Assembly: GCA_963966315.1 (NCBI GenBank)
Contig: CAWZYX010000003.1
Coordinates: forward strand, 1 to 64,000
Source: Winogradskyella_A sp963966315
GTDB taxonomy: Bacteria; Bacteroidota; Bacteroidia; Flavobacteriales; Flavobacteriaceae
Direction: 5' to 3'
DNA length: 64,000 bases
Shown here: positions 7,157 to 15,657 of the stretch, piece by piece
Numbering within the stretch: position 1 is the stretch's first letter
Layout: every line of letters begins with the position of its first letter
Position numbers and translations under genes: made by a program
Notes under the pieces: model-generated
The model's database searches: none
What the model was told of the DNA's origin: nothing
What the model saw: the letters and a program-made list of their open reading frames with translations, nothing else

Positions 7157-9606
7157 CTAATTTTAAAGAATCTGAAGGGTTAAGAATAGTTCAGAATTGG
7201 ATGGCTGCTAAGGGTCGGGCACCCTTTCCGTTCCAACAGAAGACCTGGGAGCGCTATGCAAATGGTTACAGCGGTATGGTGGTAGCACCAACTGGATATG
7301 GTAAGACCTTTTCAGTATTTTTAGCAGTTGTTGTTGACTTCCTCAATAACCCCAGTGCCTATCCGAAGGGATTAAAACTTTTGTGGATAAGTCCCTTACG
7401 ATCACTCGCCAAGGATCTTGCCAAAGCCATGAACGAAGCTGTTGAAGAGATTGGTTTGGACTGGTCCGTTCAGGTCAGAAATGGTGATACACCAACCAAA
7501 GTTCGTCGCCAGCAGGAACGACTAATGCCTGAGGTACTGCTCACTACGCCAGAAACCATGCATCTGTTGTTCTCACAGAAAAAAAACTCGCGATGGTTTA
7601 AAGGACTCCGATGTGTGGTTATTGACGAATGGCACGAACTTTTGGGCAATAAACGTGGGGTACTTACCGAATTAGCTCTTTGTCAATTACGTTATTATGC
7701 ACCGAAGATCCAGATATGGGGAATCACCGCAACTATTGGAAATCTACAGCAGGCAAAAGAGGTACTACTTCCGTATCCCGGTCTAAAGGTTACCGAGGTA
7801 ATAACCAATCTTAAGAAGAAAATTGACATTGTTTCTATTTTGCCAAATGAGATTGAGGTATTGCCCTGGGCTGGGCACCTTGGAGCAAAGATGGTGGATA
7901 AAATTCTTCCAATTTTAAAAGAAAACTCTACTACTCTGATTTTTACCAATACAAGGGGTCAGGCGGAGCTGTGGTATCAATTGTTGCTAAATGCACAACC
8001 CGATCTTGCTGGACTACTCGCTATTCACCACGGTTCCATAGATAAAAAGTTGCGAGAATGGATTGAGGACCATATTGCCAATGGTTATTTAAAAGCGGTG
8101 GTATGCACGTCCTCCCTTGATTTGGGGGTAGACTTTAAGCCTGTTGATTGTGTGATACAGATTGGATCGGTCAAAGGAGTTGCACGATTTATGCAACGAG
8201 CGGGCAGATCTGGTCACTCTCCCTTTGAACGTTCAAAGATTTATTTTGTTCCAACCCACTCACTCGAACTGGTAGAAGTGGCGGCACTTAAGGCAGCGAT
8301 CAAACAAAAAAAGGTAGAAGCAAGAGACCCTATGGTTCTCACTTTTGATGTATTGATCCAGTTTATGGTTACTCTGGCTATAGGGGAGGGTTTTAATGCT
8401 ACAAAATTGTTAGCTCGTGTGATGGAAACCCATGCCTTTAGCTATATAAGGCATGAGGAATGGCTTTTTTGCCTTCACTTTATTACTGTTGGAGGAAAAA
8501 CACTCAGCTCCTATGAAGAATTTCATAAAGTCGTCAAGGATGAACATGGGATTTACAAGGTGAAAAGCAGAAGGGTTAGTATGCTTCACCGCATGAACAT
8601 CGGAGCCATCGTAGGAGAAGCCAATCTCAAGGTCAAATATTTTTCCGGAGGTTACATTGGTATGATTGAGGAGTTCTTTATCTCTAAACTCAAACCTGGT
8701 GATAGCTTCGTTTTGGCTGGAAGAATACTTGAGCTGGTCACTATAAAGGATATGACTGTTCTGGTGAAAAGAAGTAAGGCCAAAAAAGCGGTTTCACCAA
8801 GTTGGCTAGGGGGAAGACTTCCTCTCACATCTTACCTTAGCCATTTCCTTCGGCTTAAATTATCTGATGCACTCCAACCTGGGAGATTGGAAAAGGAATT
8901 GAGGTTTCTGTATTCACTGATAAGCAGGCAGCAGGCAACTTCCCATATTCCAAGGGCCGATGAGTTCTTAATTGAAAAGATTAAAACAAAGGACGGGCAC
9001 CACTTGTTTATGTATCCCTTCGAAGGACGCTTGGTACACGAAGTGTTTTCAGCGTTGATGGCTTACCGTATTAGCCAGATCCGGCCGATTACTTTTACCA
9101 TAGCAATGAATGATTATGGATTTGAATTACTAAGTGATCAACCCATTCCGGTAGATGAACACAATGTTCATAGGCTACTCTCAAAAGAGAGATTAATGGA
9201 AGATGTGATTGCCAGTATAAATGCTTCTGAAATGGCTTCTCGTAAATTCAGAGATATCGCTGTAATTGCCGGTCTAGTGGTCCAGTCGCAACCTGGAGCA
9301 CGAAAGACAAGTAAAAGCCTGCAGTCTTCTTCAGGTTTAATTTTCAGAGTACTCGAGGAGTATGAGCCAGACCATCTACTTCTTAAACAAGCCTATACTG
9401 AAGTTTTCAATCAGCAATTAGAAGAGCAACGTCTGCGGGATTCATTTGAGCGTATTGAAAAAAGTCAAATTATTCTGAGGGAAGCGAAGTCTTTTACACC
9501 TCTTAGCTTTCCACTCAAAGTAGATAGTCTTAGGGGAACCATGAGCAACGAGAGTTTGGAAAAAAGAATCAAAAGGATAAAGGAGCAGGCTCTAAAGATT
9601 GATTAA
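7153..9606 (+). CDS. Ligase-associated Lhr-like DEXH-box helicase
   Basis: 817 residues, close to the usual family length. Q motif F-Q at about 27-28, Walker A A-P-T-G-Y-G-K-T with Lys51, the D-E-W-H-E-L box typical of Lhr proteins, T-A-T-I motif III, and Q-R-A-G-R-S-G-H motif VI are all present. The C-terminal 350 residues correspond to the Lhr winged-helix/beta-barrel region. It is a 3'-5' DNA helicase of superfamily 2 expected to open damaged ends for the exonuclease and ligase. The start is TTG at 7153, overlapping the ligase stop by 4 bases. The ATG at 7201 is an alternative but would cut residues that precede the Q motif. Confidence 0.9.
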   Translation: MTNFKESEGLRIVQNWMAAKGRAPFPFQQKTWERYANGYSGMVVAPTGYGKTFSVFLAVVVDFLNNPSAYPKGLKLLWISPLRSLAKDLAKAMNEAVEEIGLDWSVQVRNGDTPTKVRRQQERLMPEVLLTTPETMHLLFSQKKNSRWFKGLRCVVIDEWHELLGNKRGVLTELALCQLRYYAPKIQIWGITATIGNLQQAKEVLLPYPGLKVTEVITNLKKKIDIVSILPNEIEVLPWAGHLGAKMVDKILPILKENSTTLIFTNTRGQAELWYQLLLNAQPDLAGLLAIHHGSIDKKLREWIEDHIANGYLKAVVCTSSLDLGVDFKPVDCVIQIGSVKGVARFMQRAGRSGHSPFERSKIYFVPTHSLELVEVAALKAAIKQKKVEARDPMVLTFDVLIQFMVTLAIGEGFNATKLLARVMETHAFSYIRHEEWLFCLHFITVGGKTLSSYEEFHKVVKDEHGIYKVKSRRVSMLHRMNIGAIVGEANLKVKYFSGGYIGMIEEFFISKLKPGDSFVLAGRILELVTIKDMTVLVKRSKAKKAVSPSWLGGRLPLTSYLSHFLRLKLSDALQPGRLEKELRFLYSLISRQQATSHIPRADEFLIEKIKTKDGHHLFMYPFEGRLVHEVFSALMAYRISQIRPITFTIAMNDYGFELLSDQPIPVDEHNVHRLLSKERLMEDVIASINASEMASRKFRDIAVIAGLVVQSQPGARKTSKSLQSSSGLIFRVLEEYEPDHLLLKQAYTEVFNQQLEEQRLRDSFERIEKSQIILREAKSFTPLSFPLKVDSLRGTMSNESLEKRIKRIKEQALKID

Positions 9607-9664
9607 CTTGTTCTTATGAACAAAATCAGACTAATATCAACCCATTAAATAGGCAGATGAACCA

Positions 9665-10312
9665 TTGAACATTGTCAAAGAACATATTACCGAGAAAGAA
9701 GAATCCCTTATCCTCACCAATCAAAGAGCAATTTTCTGGGAAGGAAAAAATGCCCTGATCCTTTCTGATCTTCACGTAGGTAAAGCGGCTCATTTCAGAA
9801 AGCATGGAATACCCATTCCCGATGAGGTTTTTAAGAATGACCTCGATCGACTTGAGGGATTAATCAGGTATTTCAAAGCCGAACAGCTCATTGTTGTAGG
9901 AGATCTGTTTCACGCTGAAGCTAATACCAATATGCAGTATTTTGTAAATTGGAAAAGACAGTTTCAGTCATTGGAAATGACACTCGTGAAAGGGAATCAC
10001 GACCGTCTTTCCGAATTTTGGACCTCAAAACTACAGCTTAAAATGGTAAGCAGGCTTGAAATGAAGCCTTACCTGTTGCTTCACGATCCTGACGAAGAAC
10101 ATACACATTCGTTTACTATCGCCGGTCATATTCACCCAGGAGTACTCATAAAAGGAAAGGGGCGCCAGAAGTATAAAATGCCTTGTTATATCCTTTATAA
10201 CAGAGGACTTATTCTGCCTGCTTTTAGCAACTTCACAGGACTTAATTCAAGGTTTAAAAGAAAGGATGCGGTGTATTATGCCTTTACCGAAAGCGAGTTT
10301 TTCAGATTTTAG
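9665..10312 (+). CDS. pdeM: Ligase-associated DNA-damage-response endonuclease PdeM
   Basis: 215 residues of calcineurin-like phosphoesterase: S-D-L-H-V-G-K-A (Asp35, His37), V-G-D-L-F-H-A-E, K-G-N-H-D-R and A-G-H-I-H-P-G give the full set of metal ligands. PdeM is the fourth member of this DNA-repair cassette in many bacteria. The start is TTG at 9665, because the nearby ATG at 9656 runs into a stop after three codons and no other Met occurs before the catalytic domain. A 58-base gap follows the helicase. Its last 11 bases overlap the convergent methyltransferase gene. Confidence 0.88.
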   Translation: MNIVKEHITEKEESLILTNQRAIFWEGKNALILSDLHVGKAAHFRKHGIPIPDEVFKNDLDRLEGLIRYFKAEQLIVVGDLFHAEANTNMQYFVNWKRQFQSLEMTLVKGNHDRLSEFWTSKLQLKMVSRLEMKPYLLLHDPDEEHTHSFTIAGHIHPGVLIKGKGRQKYKMPCYILYNRGLILPAFSNFTGLNSRFKRKDAVYYAFTESEFFRF

Positions 10313-11480
10313 AACAGATGATAATATATTTCTTTCCATCTTGTAAAGTGGTGAAAAAAAGGTAAAGATCACCCCCATCCTTAACTTTTAGTTTTTTTCT
10401 GATGTCACTGACCGAAATAGGGAAGTTTCGGGTGGTGATGTTCGCCTTTCTGATGCCTTCTTTGGCAAATTCTTTTTTATTGAAAGGCAGCACTTTGTCG
10501 ATGATAAAACGTCTGCCGGGAAACTCTACTAAATTTTCAGAAGTGTAAAGGTGTGAATGTTTGTGAAGTTTGAAAACGTCAAATTTTTGAGGTATAAGAT
10601 CAAAGGCACCTGATTTAAGTACTGCAGAATTAGGTTCGTATAAATAATGAATTGGAGATGCCAAAGAAGCCTTTGCATTGCTAATTTCAGACATTTGAAA
10701 TTCAAAAGTTTGGTCCTTGCGTTTATTGAGATTTATGGTCCTAATTAACGGTGAATCAGAAAAATCACGTTCCAGATGCCAGAGTAACTCTTTGACTTCA
10801 TTGTTGACTGCAACGATGTGAACGGCTTTCACATTTTTCAGATCCTGTAGAGTTTTTTTAAGATCTAGCAGCGGAGAGGTCTTAATGAGTGCGTTTCGTG
10901 CATACTTTAAAAACAATCTCTGAAATGTCTGAACATTGGGGCTACAATCTTTTAAAAGAAAAACCTTCTGCCTGTTTTGGGAGCGTCTCGAGGGATCTAC
11001 GTATAACCAATCAAACTGCTGATCCAGGGTCTTGAGTATTTCAATGCCATTACCCTGTTTAAAATGAAGGTTGCCATCTCCCAAGGTCTTTGCATTATGT
11101 GCAACTATGTTTGCAAGGTCTTCATTCTGCTCACAATACCATAAAGAGGTCATTTTCTTTGCGAAGTAGTGCAAATCGACTCCAAAACCACCGGTGATAT
11201 CGATAAGCGTTTTGCCGTCTATAAGTTCTGCTTTGTATCTAGCAGTTTGTTCTGAGGATGATTGCTCCAGATGGACGGGTGGTGGGTAATAAATACCCGC
11301 AGAACCATGCCAGCTTGGAAGTTTTTCCCGGATTTTTTTTTTGGCCTTTATTTGATCAAGAATGACAGCGTGGAGCTCCTGCTCAAAAGGTATGCCTTTT
11401 AGCACAAGGTCATTAGGGTTCGAATTCTCGTTAGCTGAAATATACCTTTGAACTTCTGATTCCAGGATGGCCTTCTTCAA
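10302..11480 (-). CDS. THUMP-like class I SAM methyltransferase (PG_1098 type)
   Basis: 392 residues. A Rossmann methyltransferase core is visible: D-I-T-G-G-F-G-V-D (SAM-binding loop, about residue 95), W-Y-C-E-Q-N-E, and the catalytic-type loop D-W-L-Y-V-D-P-S-R-R. The C-terminal 100 residues fit the THUMP-like tail found in the Bacteroidota family around Porphyromonas PG_1098. An RNA substrate is likely from the THUMP resemblance and from its neighbours, but none is proven. It is last in the minus-strand operon, 5 bases after the AI-2E family gene. Confidence 0.8.
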   Translation of the reverse strand: MKKAILESEVQRYISANENSNPNDLVLKGIPFEQELHAVILDQIKAKKKIREKLPSWHGSAGIYYPPPVHLEQSSSEQTARYKAELIDGKTLIDITGGFGVDLHYFAKKMTSLWYCEQNEDLANIVAHNAKTLGDGNLHFKQGNGIEILKTLDQQFDWLYVDPSRRSQNRQKVFLLKDCSPNVQTFQRLFLKYARNALIKTSPLLDLKKTLQDLKNVKAVHIVAVNNEVKELLWHLERDFSDSPLIRTINLNKRKDQTFEFQMSEISNAKASLASPIHYLYEPNSAVLKSGAFDLIPQKFDVFKLHKHSHLYTSENLVEFPGRRFIIDKVLPFNKKEFAKEGIRKANITTRNFPISVSDIRKKLKVKDGGDLYLFFTTLQDGKKYIIICSKI

Positions 11481-11485
11481 AATAG

Positions 11486-12574
11486 CTAGAGGTTTTTGGT
11501 CAGTTTTTTCACCATTTTGTTTTCACTCATAAATTCTTTTAAAATGACTTTCAAAGCAGTGTATCCGGGAACTGCAGCAATCATGCCGATAGGGCCAAAA
11601 AGTATACCCGCAATAAGAATGATGAGGAATATTTCCAAGGGATGTGACTTTACGCTTTTAGAGAAGATAAAGGGTTGACTAAAGAAATTATCCACTAATT
11701 GAGCAATCCCAAAACCGATCATCACGTAAATCGTCTTCGGCAGGATCACCTCACTAAAACTTTGCCCAAGATTGCTGGACATGGTGAGCAGAGCCATAAG
11801 CACAGCGCTGATCAAAGGCCCTACATAGGGAATAAGGTTAAGAAGCGCGCATAAAAATGCAATCACAATCGGGTGTTCAATCCCAAATATAAAAAGGGTA
11901 ATGGTGTAAATCAGAAATAAAATGGAAATCTGCATAAAAAGTCCTGCAAAATAGCGTGATAGAAGATTCTTGATCTTCATAATGGAATGTTTTGTTTTTC
12001 GCTCTTGTTCCTTAGGTACCATTGTAATTATGGCGCTCTCCATAAGATTGGCGTCCATTAGAAAGAAAAAGGAAATGAATAAAACAGAAAACAGGCCAAT
12101 ACTAAAGGATCCCAGGCCACTGATAATAGTGTTTAAAAATTCTGGGATATATGAGAAATCGATGTTGGAGAATAAACGCAAATCCTTAAAGGACCCTTCT
12201 AGATCAATGCCTTCGACTTGTAAAAAAGTAATGGCTTCATCAAAAAGACGTTCGAGGTTTCCTTCCAGCCGCCTAACGTCCAAAAGCGCTAGATTTTGAC
12301 CTTGTTCAATTACTAAGGGTATAAACAATCCAAGGATGCCCAAAAGGAAGCCAAAGAGCAAAATCATGGTGACAATCACTGCAAACCCGGAATTAAATTT
12401 CAGATATTTTCTTAAGAACACAACGATGGGTCTACCCGTTAACGAAATGATCGCCGCGATGATCACATATAGAATAACAGATTGAATTTGATATAGGAAA
12501 TAAGCGAGGAGCGCTACACCTGTTAAAATAAATACAGCCCTTAAGATACCGTTGGCAATGGTTTTTGAATCCAT
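11486..12574 (-). CDS. AI-2E family transporter (PerM/YdiK type)
   Basis: 362 residues with about eight hydrophobic helices, an amphipathic stretch in the middle (about 85-145), and the conserved P-Y-V-G-P and G-P-I-G-M-I-A-A-V-P-x-Y segments near the C-terminus. Despite the family name, members export varied substrates (some act as Na+/H+ antiporters), so the substrate here is unknown. It sits in the RNA-modification operon, after a 37-base gap. Confidence 0.85.
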   Translation of the reverse strand: MDSKTIANGILRAVFILTGVALLAYFLYQIQSVILYVIIAAIISLTGRPIVVFLRKYLKFNSGFAVIVTMILLFGFLLGILGLFIPLVIEQGQNLALLDVRRLEGNLERLFDEAITFLQVEGIDLEGSFKDLRLFSNIDFSYIPEFLNTIISGLGSFSIGLFSVLFISFFFLMDANLMESAIITMVPKEQERKTKHSIMKIKNLLSRYFAGLFMQISILFLIYTITLFIFGIEHPIVIAFLCALLNLIPYVGPLISAVLMALLTMSSNLGQSFSEVILPKTIYVMIGFGIAQLVDNFFSQPFIFSKSVKSHPLEIFLIILIAGILFGPIGMIAAVPGYTALKVILKEFMSENKMVKKLTKNL

Positions 12575-12611
12575 GTGCTAAATATAGTTAAAAGCAATAA
12601 GACCTCTTCCG

Positions 12612-13118
12612 CTAGTATTTGTTAAATTGACAGGTTACTTCGTAAAGGGCAATTCCCAGAGACTGTACTACGTTCATACTACTGTTCACACCAAACATAT
12701 TAATATGATAATGATCGTCCACTGCTCCTAGTATAGACGAATCAATACCCGTGTTTTCCGATCCAATAATCAGTGCAATGGGATGCTCAGGGTTAATAGA
12801 AAGCGAATTAAGAGGCAAACTCTTCTCGGTGATTTCAAGCGCAATGAACTGGTAGTGATCTTTTTTTAAATTCGTAGCAGTTTCTTCAAAACTTTCAGAG
12901 AATGAAAACGAAACGTATTTCTCCGTGGCTCTTGATGTTTTTTTGAAGCGCTTTCCAAAGGAATCAGGTGTATTTAAAAAAATAACATTTTCAACGTTAA
13001 AGGCATCGGCTAAACGTAAAATACCTCCCCTGTTATAAGGACTTTCAATACCATCGCAAATAATACAGATGGGAAAAGAACGTTTTATAAATTTTGATTG
13101 ATAATGAGTAAGTTGCAT
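12612..13118 (-). CDS. TrmH/SpoU family RNA 2'-O-methyltransferase
   Basis: 168 residues from the ATG at 13118. Motif 1 (E-S-P-Y-N-R-G-G-I-L-R), motif 2 (A-L-I-I-G-S-E-N-T-G-I) and motif 3 (S-S-M-N-V-V-Q-S-L-G-I-A-L-Y-E) of the SPOUT trefoil-knot methyltransferases are present. The enzyme would 2'-O-methylate a tRNA or rRNA ribose; which one cannot be read from the sequence. The frame extends further upstream to 13349, but that part overlaps the DUF4159 gene and has no family similarity. The gap to the DUF4159 stop is 10 bases. Confidence 0.88.
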   Translation of the reverse strand: MQLTHYQSKFIKRSFPICIICDGIESPYNRGGILRLADAFNVENVIFLNTPDSFGKRFKKTSRATEKYVSFSFSESFEETATNLKKDHYQFIALEITEKSLPLNSLSINPEHPIALIIGSENTGIDSSILGAVDDHYHINMFGVNSSMNVVQSLGIALYEVTCQFNKY

Positions 13119-13128
13119 GAGCCTTTTC

Positions 13129-13776
13129 TTAATTCTCAAAGGCAAACTTGATGATATTGGCACCCATTTGCAGTGCCTTTTGTCTGATCTCCTCGGGATC
13201 ATTGTGCACTTCCTGGTCCTCCCAACCATCACCAAGATCCGTTTCAAAGGTGCATAGAAGCACAAGCCTATCCTCAAAAAAAATACCTTTGGCTTCAGGT
13301 GCCTTTCCGTCGTGCTCGTGAATTTTAGGTAATCCCTTTGAGAACTCAAAGGCTTTTGAAAAAAGAGGATGTTCGTTTGGTATATTCACCAATTCTTTTT
13401 CTGGAAAGATTTTTTTTAACTCTTTAACAATATACGGTTTCATTCCGTAATTATCATCGATATGCAGAAAGCCACCTGAAAGCAGGTAGGTTCTTAAATT
13501 TCGGGCATCTTCTTCAGAGAAAAATACATTTCCGTGACCTGTCATGTGCAAAAAGGGATACTGAAATAGATCTACATTAGACGGTTCAACAGTGTCAATT
13601 TGTTCATTTATATTCGTGTCGATATTGTCATTGCAATATCGCACCAGATTTGGAAGGGCCGTAGGGTTGCTATACCAGTCACCACCCCCCTTATACTTAA
13701 GGACGGCAACACTTTGCGAAATTCCTGATAAGGAGATCAACAGAAATATTAAAAGAAAACAAGCGGTTCTATTCAT
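13129..13776 (-). CDS. DUF4159 domain protein, exported
   Basis: 215 residues. A signal peptide (M-N-R-T-A-C-F-L-L-I-F-L-L-I-S...S-Q) is followed by the DUF4159 core: K-Y-K-G-G-G-D-W-Y-S, F-L-H-M-T-G-H-G-N, G-G-F-L-H-I-D-D-N-Y-G-M and F-x-L-P-K-I-H-E-type residues. The fold is glutamine-amidotransferase-like, without an assigned reaction. It overlaps the rsmE stop by 8 bases, so the genes are translationally coupled, which is odd for a periplasmic protein inside an RNA-modification operon. Confidence 0.85.
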   Translation of the reverse strand: MNRTACFLLIFLLISLSGISQSVAVLKYKGGGDWYSNPTALPNLVRYCNDNIDTNINEQIDTVEPSNVDLFQYPFLHMTGHGNVFFSEEDARNLRTYLLSGGFLHIDDNYGMKPYIVKELKKIFPEKELVNIPNEHPLFSKAFEFSKGLPKIHEHDGKAPEAKGIFFEDRLVLLCTFETDLGDGWEDQEVHNDPEEIRQKALQMGANIIKFAFEN

Positions 13777-14473
13777 TGATTAATGCTATGGTATGACAAG
13801 CTGCGAGGGCAGCGGTCTCAGTTCTTAATCTGGCAGATCCCAAAGTTATAGGAATAAAACCTTGGTTAACAGCCATTTCAATTTCTTTAACACTAAAATC
13901 CCCTTCCGGACCTATCAATATCAATAGGGGTTCAGATGATTTTGCCTCTTTCAGTAACGAATGTTTGGGTCCCTGATGGCAGTGAGCTATATATTTTTGT
14001 CCGGGGTGTTGTTTACTGATAAAAGCGTTGAACGAAATAGGATCGTTTAGCTGCGGTTTGTAGGCTTTCAAAGATTGTTTCATTGCACTCAGAATAATGC
14101 GATCGAGTCGTTCTTTCTTTAGTACTTTTCGTTCGCTTTGCTCACAAATGATAGGAGTGATCTCTGAAATTCCTATTTCTGTTGCCTTTTCCAGAAACCA
14201 TTCAAAACGATCGTTATTTTTTGTTGGAGCCACTGCCATATGCAGTTCATAACTCAAGGCTGATTGTACGGAGCGGGAAACAAGCCTTGCCAGAACTGAT
14301 TTCTGGTCTACCGCTAACAGTTCTGCCTCAAAAATCCAACCTTTTCCGTTTGTAATGTGAAGCTTATCGCCTGGCCTCTTCCTTAATACCCGATAAATAT
14401 GTCTACTCTCTTCTTTGTTGAAAGTTATGGTTTCTGAGGTTTCGTGGAGATCTTGGTTAAAAAAGAGTTGCAT
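13769..14473 (-). CDS. rsmE: 16S rRNA (uracil-1498-N3)-methyltransferase RsmE
   Basis: 234 residues. An N-terminal PUA-like domain (E-S-R-H-I-Y-R-V-L-R-x-R-x-G-D) is followed by a SPOUT domain with L-I-L-I-G-P-E-G-D-F-S and the knot motif L-G-S-A-R-L-R-T-E-T-A-A-L. RsmE methylates N3 of U1498 in the small-subunit decoding centre. It starts 2 bases after the tsaD stop, so the two are surely cotranscribed. Confidence 0.95.
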   Translation of the reverse strand: MQLFFNQDLHETSETITFNKEESRHIYRVLRKRPGDKLHITNGKGWIFEAELLAVDQKSVLARLVSRSVQSALSYELHMAVAPTKNNDRFEWFLEKATEIGISEITPIICEQSERKVLKKERLDRIILSAMKQSLKAYKPQLNDPISFNAFISKQHPGQKYIAHCHQGPKHSLLKEAKSSEPLLILIGPEGDFSVKEIEMAVNQGFIPITLGSARLRTETAALAACHTIALINE

Positions 14474-14475
14474 GA

Positions 14476-15495
14476 TTATAACTTAAGTCTAGAAGCAGCA
14501 GTGGTTTGAAAGTCTGAAAAATCTCCTGCCAGATATTTATAATACCCTACAATAGCTATCATTGCAGCATTGTCGGTGGTGTACTCAAACTTTGGGATAA
14601 AGACAGACCAATTCCATTGTTTCTCAGCTGTTTTTAGTGCATTTCGAATACCACTATTTGCAGAAACACCGCCACCAATGGCTACTTGTTTTATTCCTGT
14701 TTGCTGCACTGCCAATTTAAGTTTATCCATTAAAATGGTAATAATGGTGTATTGAATAGAAGCACAGATATCATTCAGGTTCTCTTTGATAAAGTTCGGA
14801 TCAGACTTCATTTCTCTCTGGATAAAATATAGAATACCTGTTTTTAAACCAGAAAAGCTGAAGTCCAGGTCCTTTACCTTAGGCTTAGTGAACCTAAACT
14901 TTTTGGGATCGCCCTTTTTAGCTAGGCGATCTATTTCAGGACCAGAGGGATAACCCAAACCCAGTATTTTTCCACTTTTATCGAAGGCCTCGCCAACAGC
15001 ATCGTCAATGGTTTCACCAAGCACTTCCATCTCGTCAAAACCATTTACTTTTATGATTTGTGTATGCCCTCCGGAAATGGTTAAGGCGAGAAAAGGGAAT
15101 TTAGGTGAAGGCTGACCCTCATCAATGAAATGGGCCAGCACATGGGCCTGCATGTGATTCACATCAATTAAAGGAATATTCAATCCATAGGCCAGAGATT
15201 TTGCGAAGGAAGTGCCTACGAGCAAGGAACCCATTAAGCCTGGTCCTCTGGTAAAGGCAACGGCACTCAATTGCTCTTTAGAAATCCCTGATTTACGCAG
15301 AGCCATTTCCACAACAGGAACAATATTTTTCTGATGCGCTCTTGAGGCAAGTTCCGGAACCACGCCACCATACTCCTGGTGTACGGCCTGACTGGCAATC
15401 ACATTACTTAAAGTTTTGTCATTGCAAAGCACGGCTGCAGAAGTGTCATCGCAGGATGACTCAATGCCCAAAATGTAGATATTTTCGTTATGCAT
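14476..15495 (-). CDS. tsaD: tRNA N6-adenosine threonylcarbamoyltransferase TsaD
   Basis: 339 residues from the ATG at 15495 (M-H-N-E-N-I-Y-I-L-G-I-E-S-S-C-D-D-T); six extra codons upstream are possible. ASKHA-fold features: E-S-S-C-D-D-T, the metal-binding H-M-Q-A-H, S-G-G-H-T-Q, and G-G-G-V-S-A-N-S. TsaD transfers the threonylcarbamoyl group onto A37 of ANN-decoding tRNAs, with TsaB, TsaE and TsaC encoded elsewhere. It heads the minus-strand operon and is divergent from tamB, a pairing common in Bacteroidota. A TATCTTTG box lies upstream. Confidence 0.96.
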   Translation of the reverse strand: MHNENIYILGIESSCDDTSAAVLCNDKTLSNVIASQAVHQEYGGVVPELASRAHQKNIVPVVEMALRKSGISKEQLSAVAFTRGPGLMGSLLVGTSFAKSLAYGLNIPLIDVNHMQAHVLAHFIDEGQPSPKFPFLALTISGGHTQIIKVNGFDEMEVLGETIDDAVGEAFDKSGKILGLGYPSGPEIDRLAKKGDPKKFRFTKPKVKDLDFSFSGLKTGILYFIQREMKSDPNFIKENLNDICASIQYTIITILMDKLKLAVQQTGIKQVAIGGGVSANSGIRNALKTAEKQWNWSVFIPKFEYTTDNAAMIAIVGYYKYLAGDFSDFQTTAASRLKL

Positions 15496-15571
15496 AGAAG
15501 AAATAAGGCACAATAATTGTTACTTTTGATTTGAATGGTCCAAACAAACCACTAAGTCCGTATCAACTGTA

Positions 15572-15579
15572 CAAAGATA
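15572..15579 (-). promoter_or_regulatory. -7 box of tsaD operon promoter
   Basis: TATCTTTG on the minus strand matches the Bacteroidota TAnnTTTG element, about 80 bases before the tsaD ATG. No good -33 TTG is seen at the expected spacing. Confidence 0.5.
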
Positions 15580-15657
15580 AGGGAATTTGAACGTCTAAGT
15601 TAATAGGTCATCGCAAGGAAAATATTAAAAATAGTAGGGAAATTATTAGCAACCTTA

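Noticed and set aside
13119..13349. N-terminal extension of the TrmH-type methyltransferase
   Set aside because: It overlaps the DUF4159 gene in another frame and shows no family similarity; the ATG at 13118 fits the SPOUT domain.
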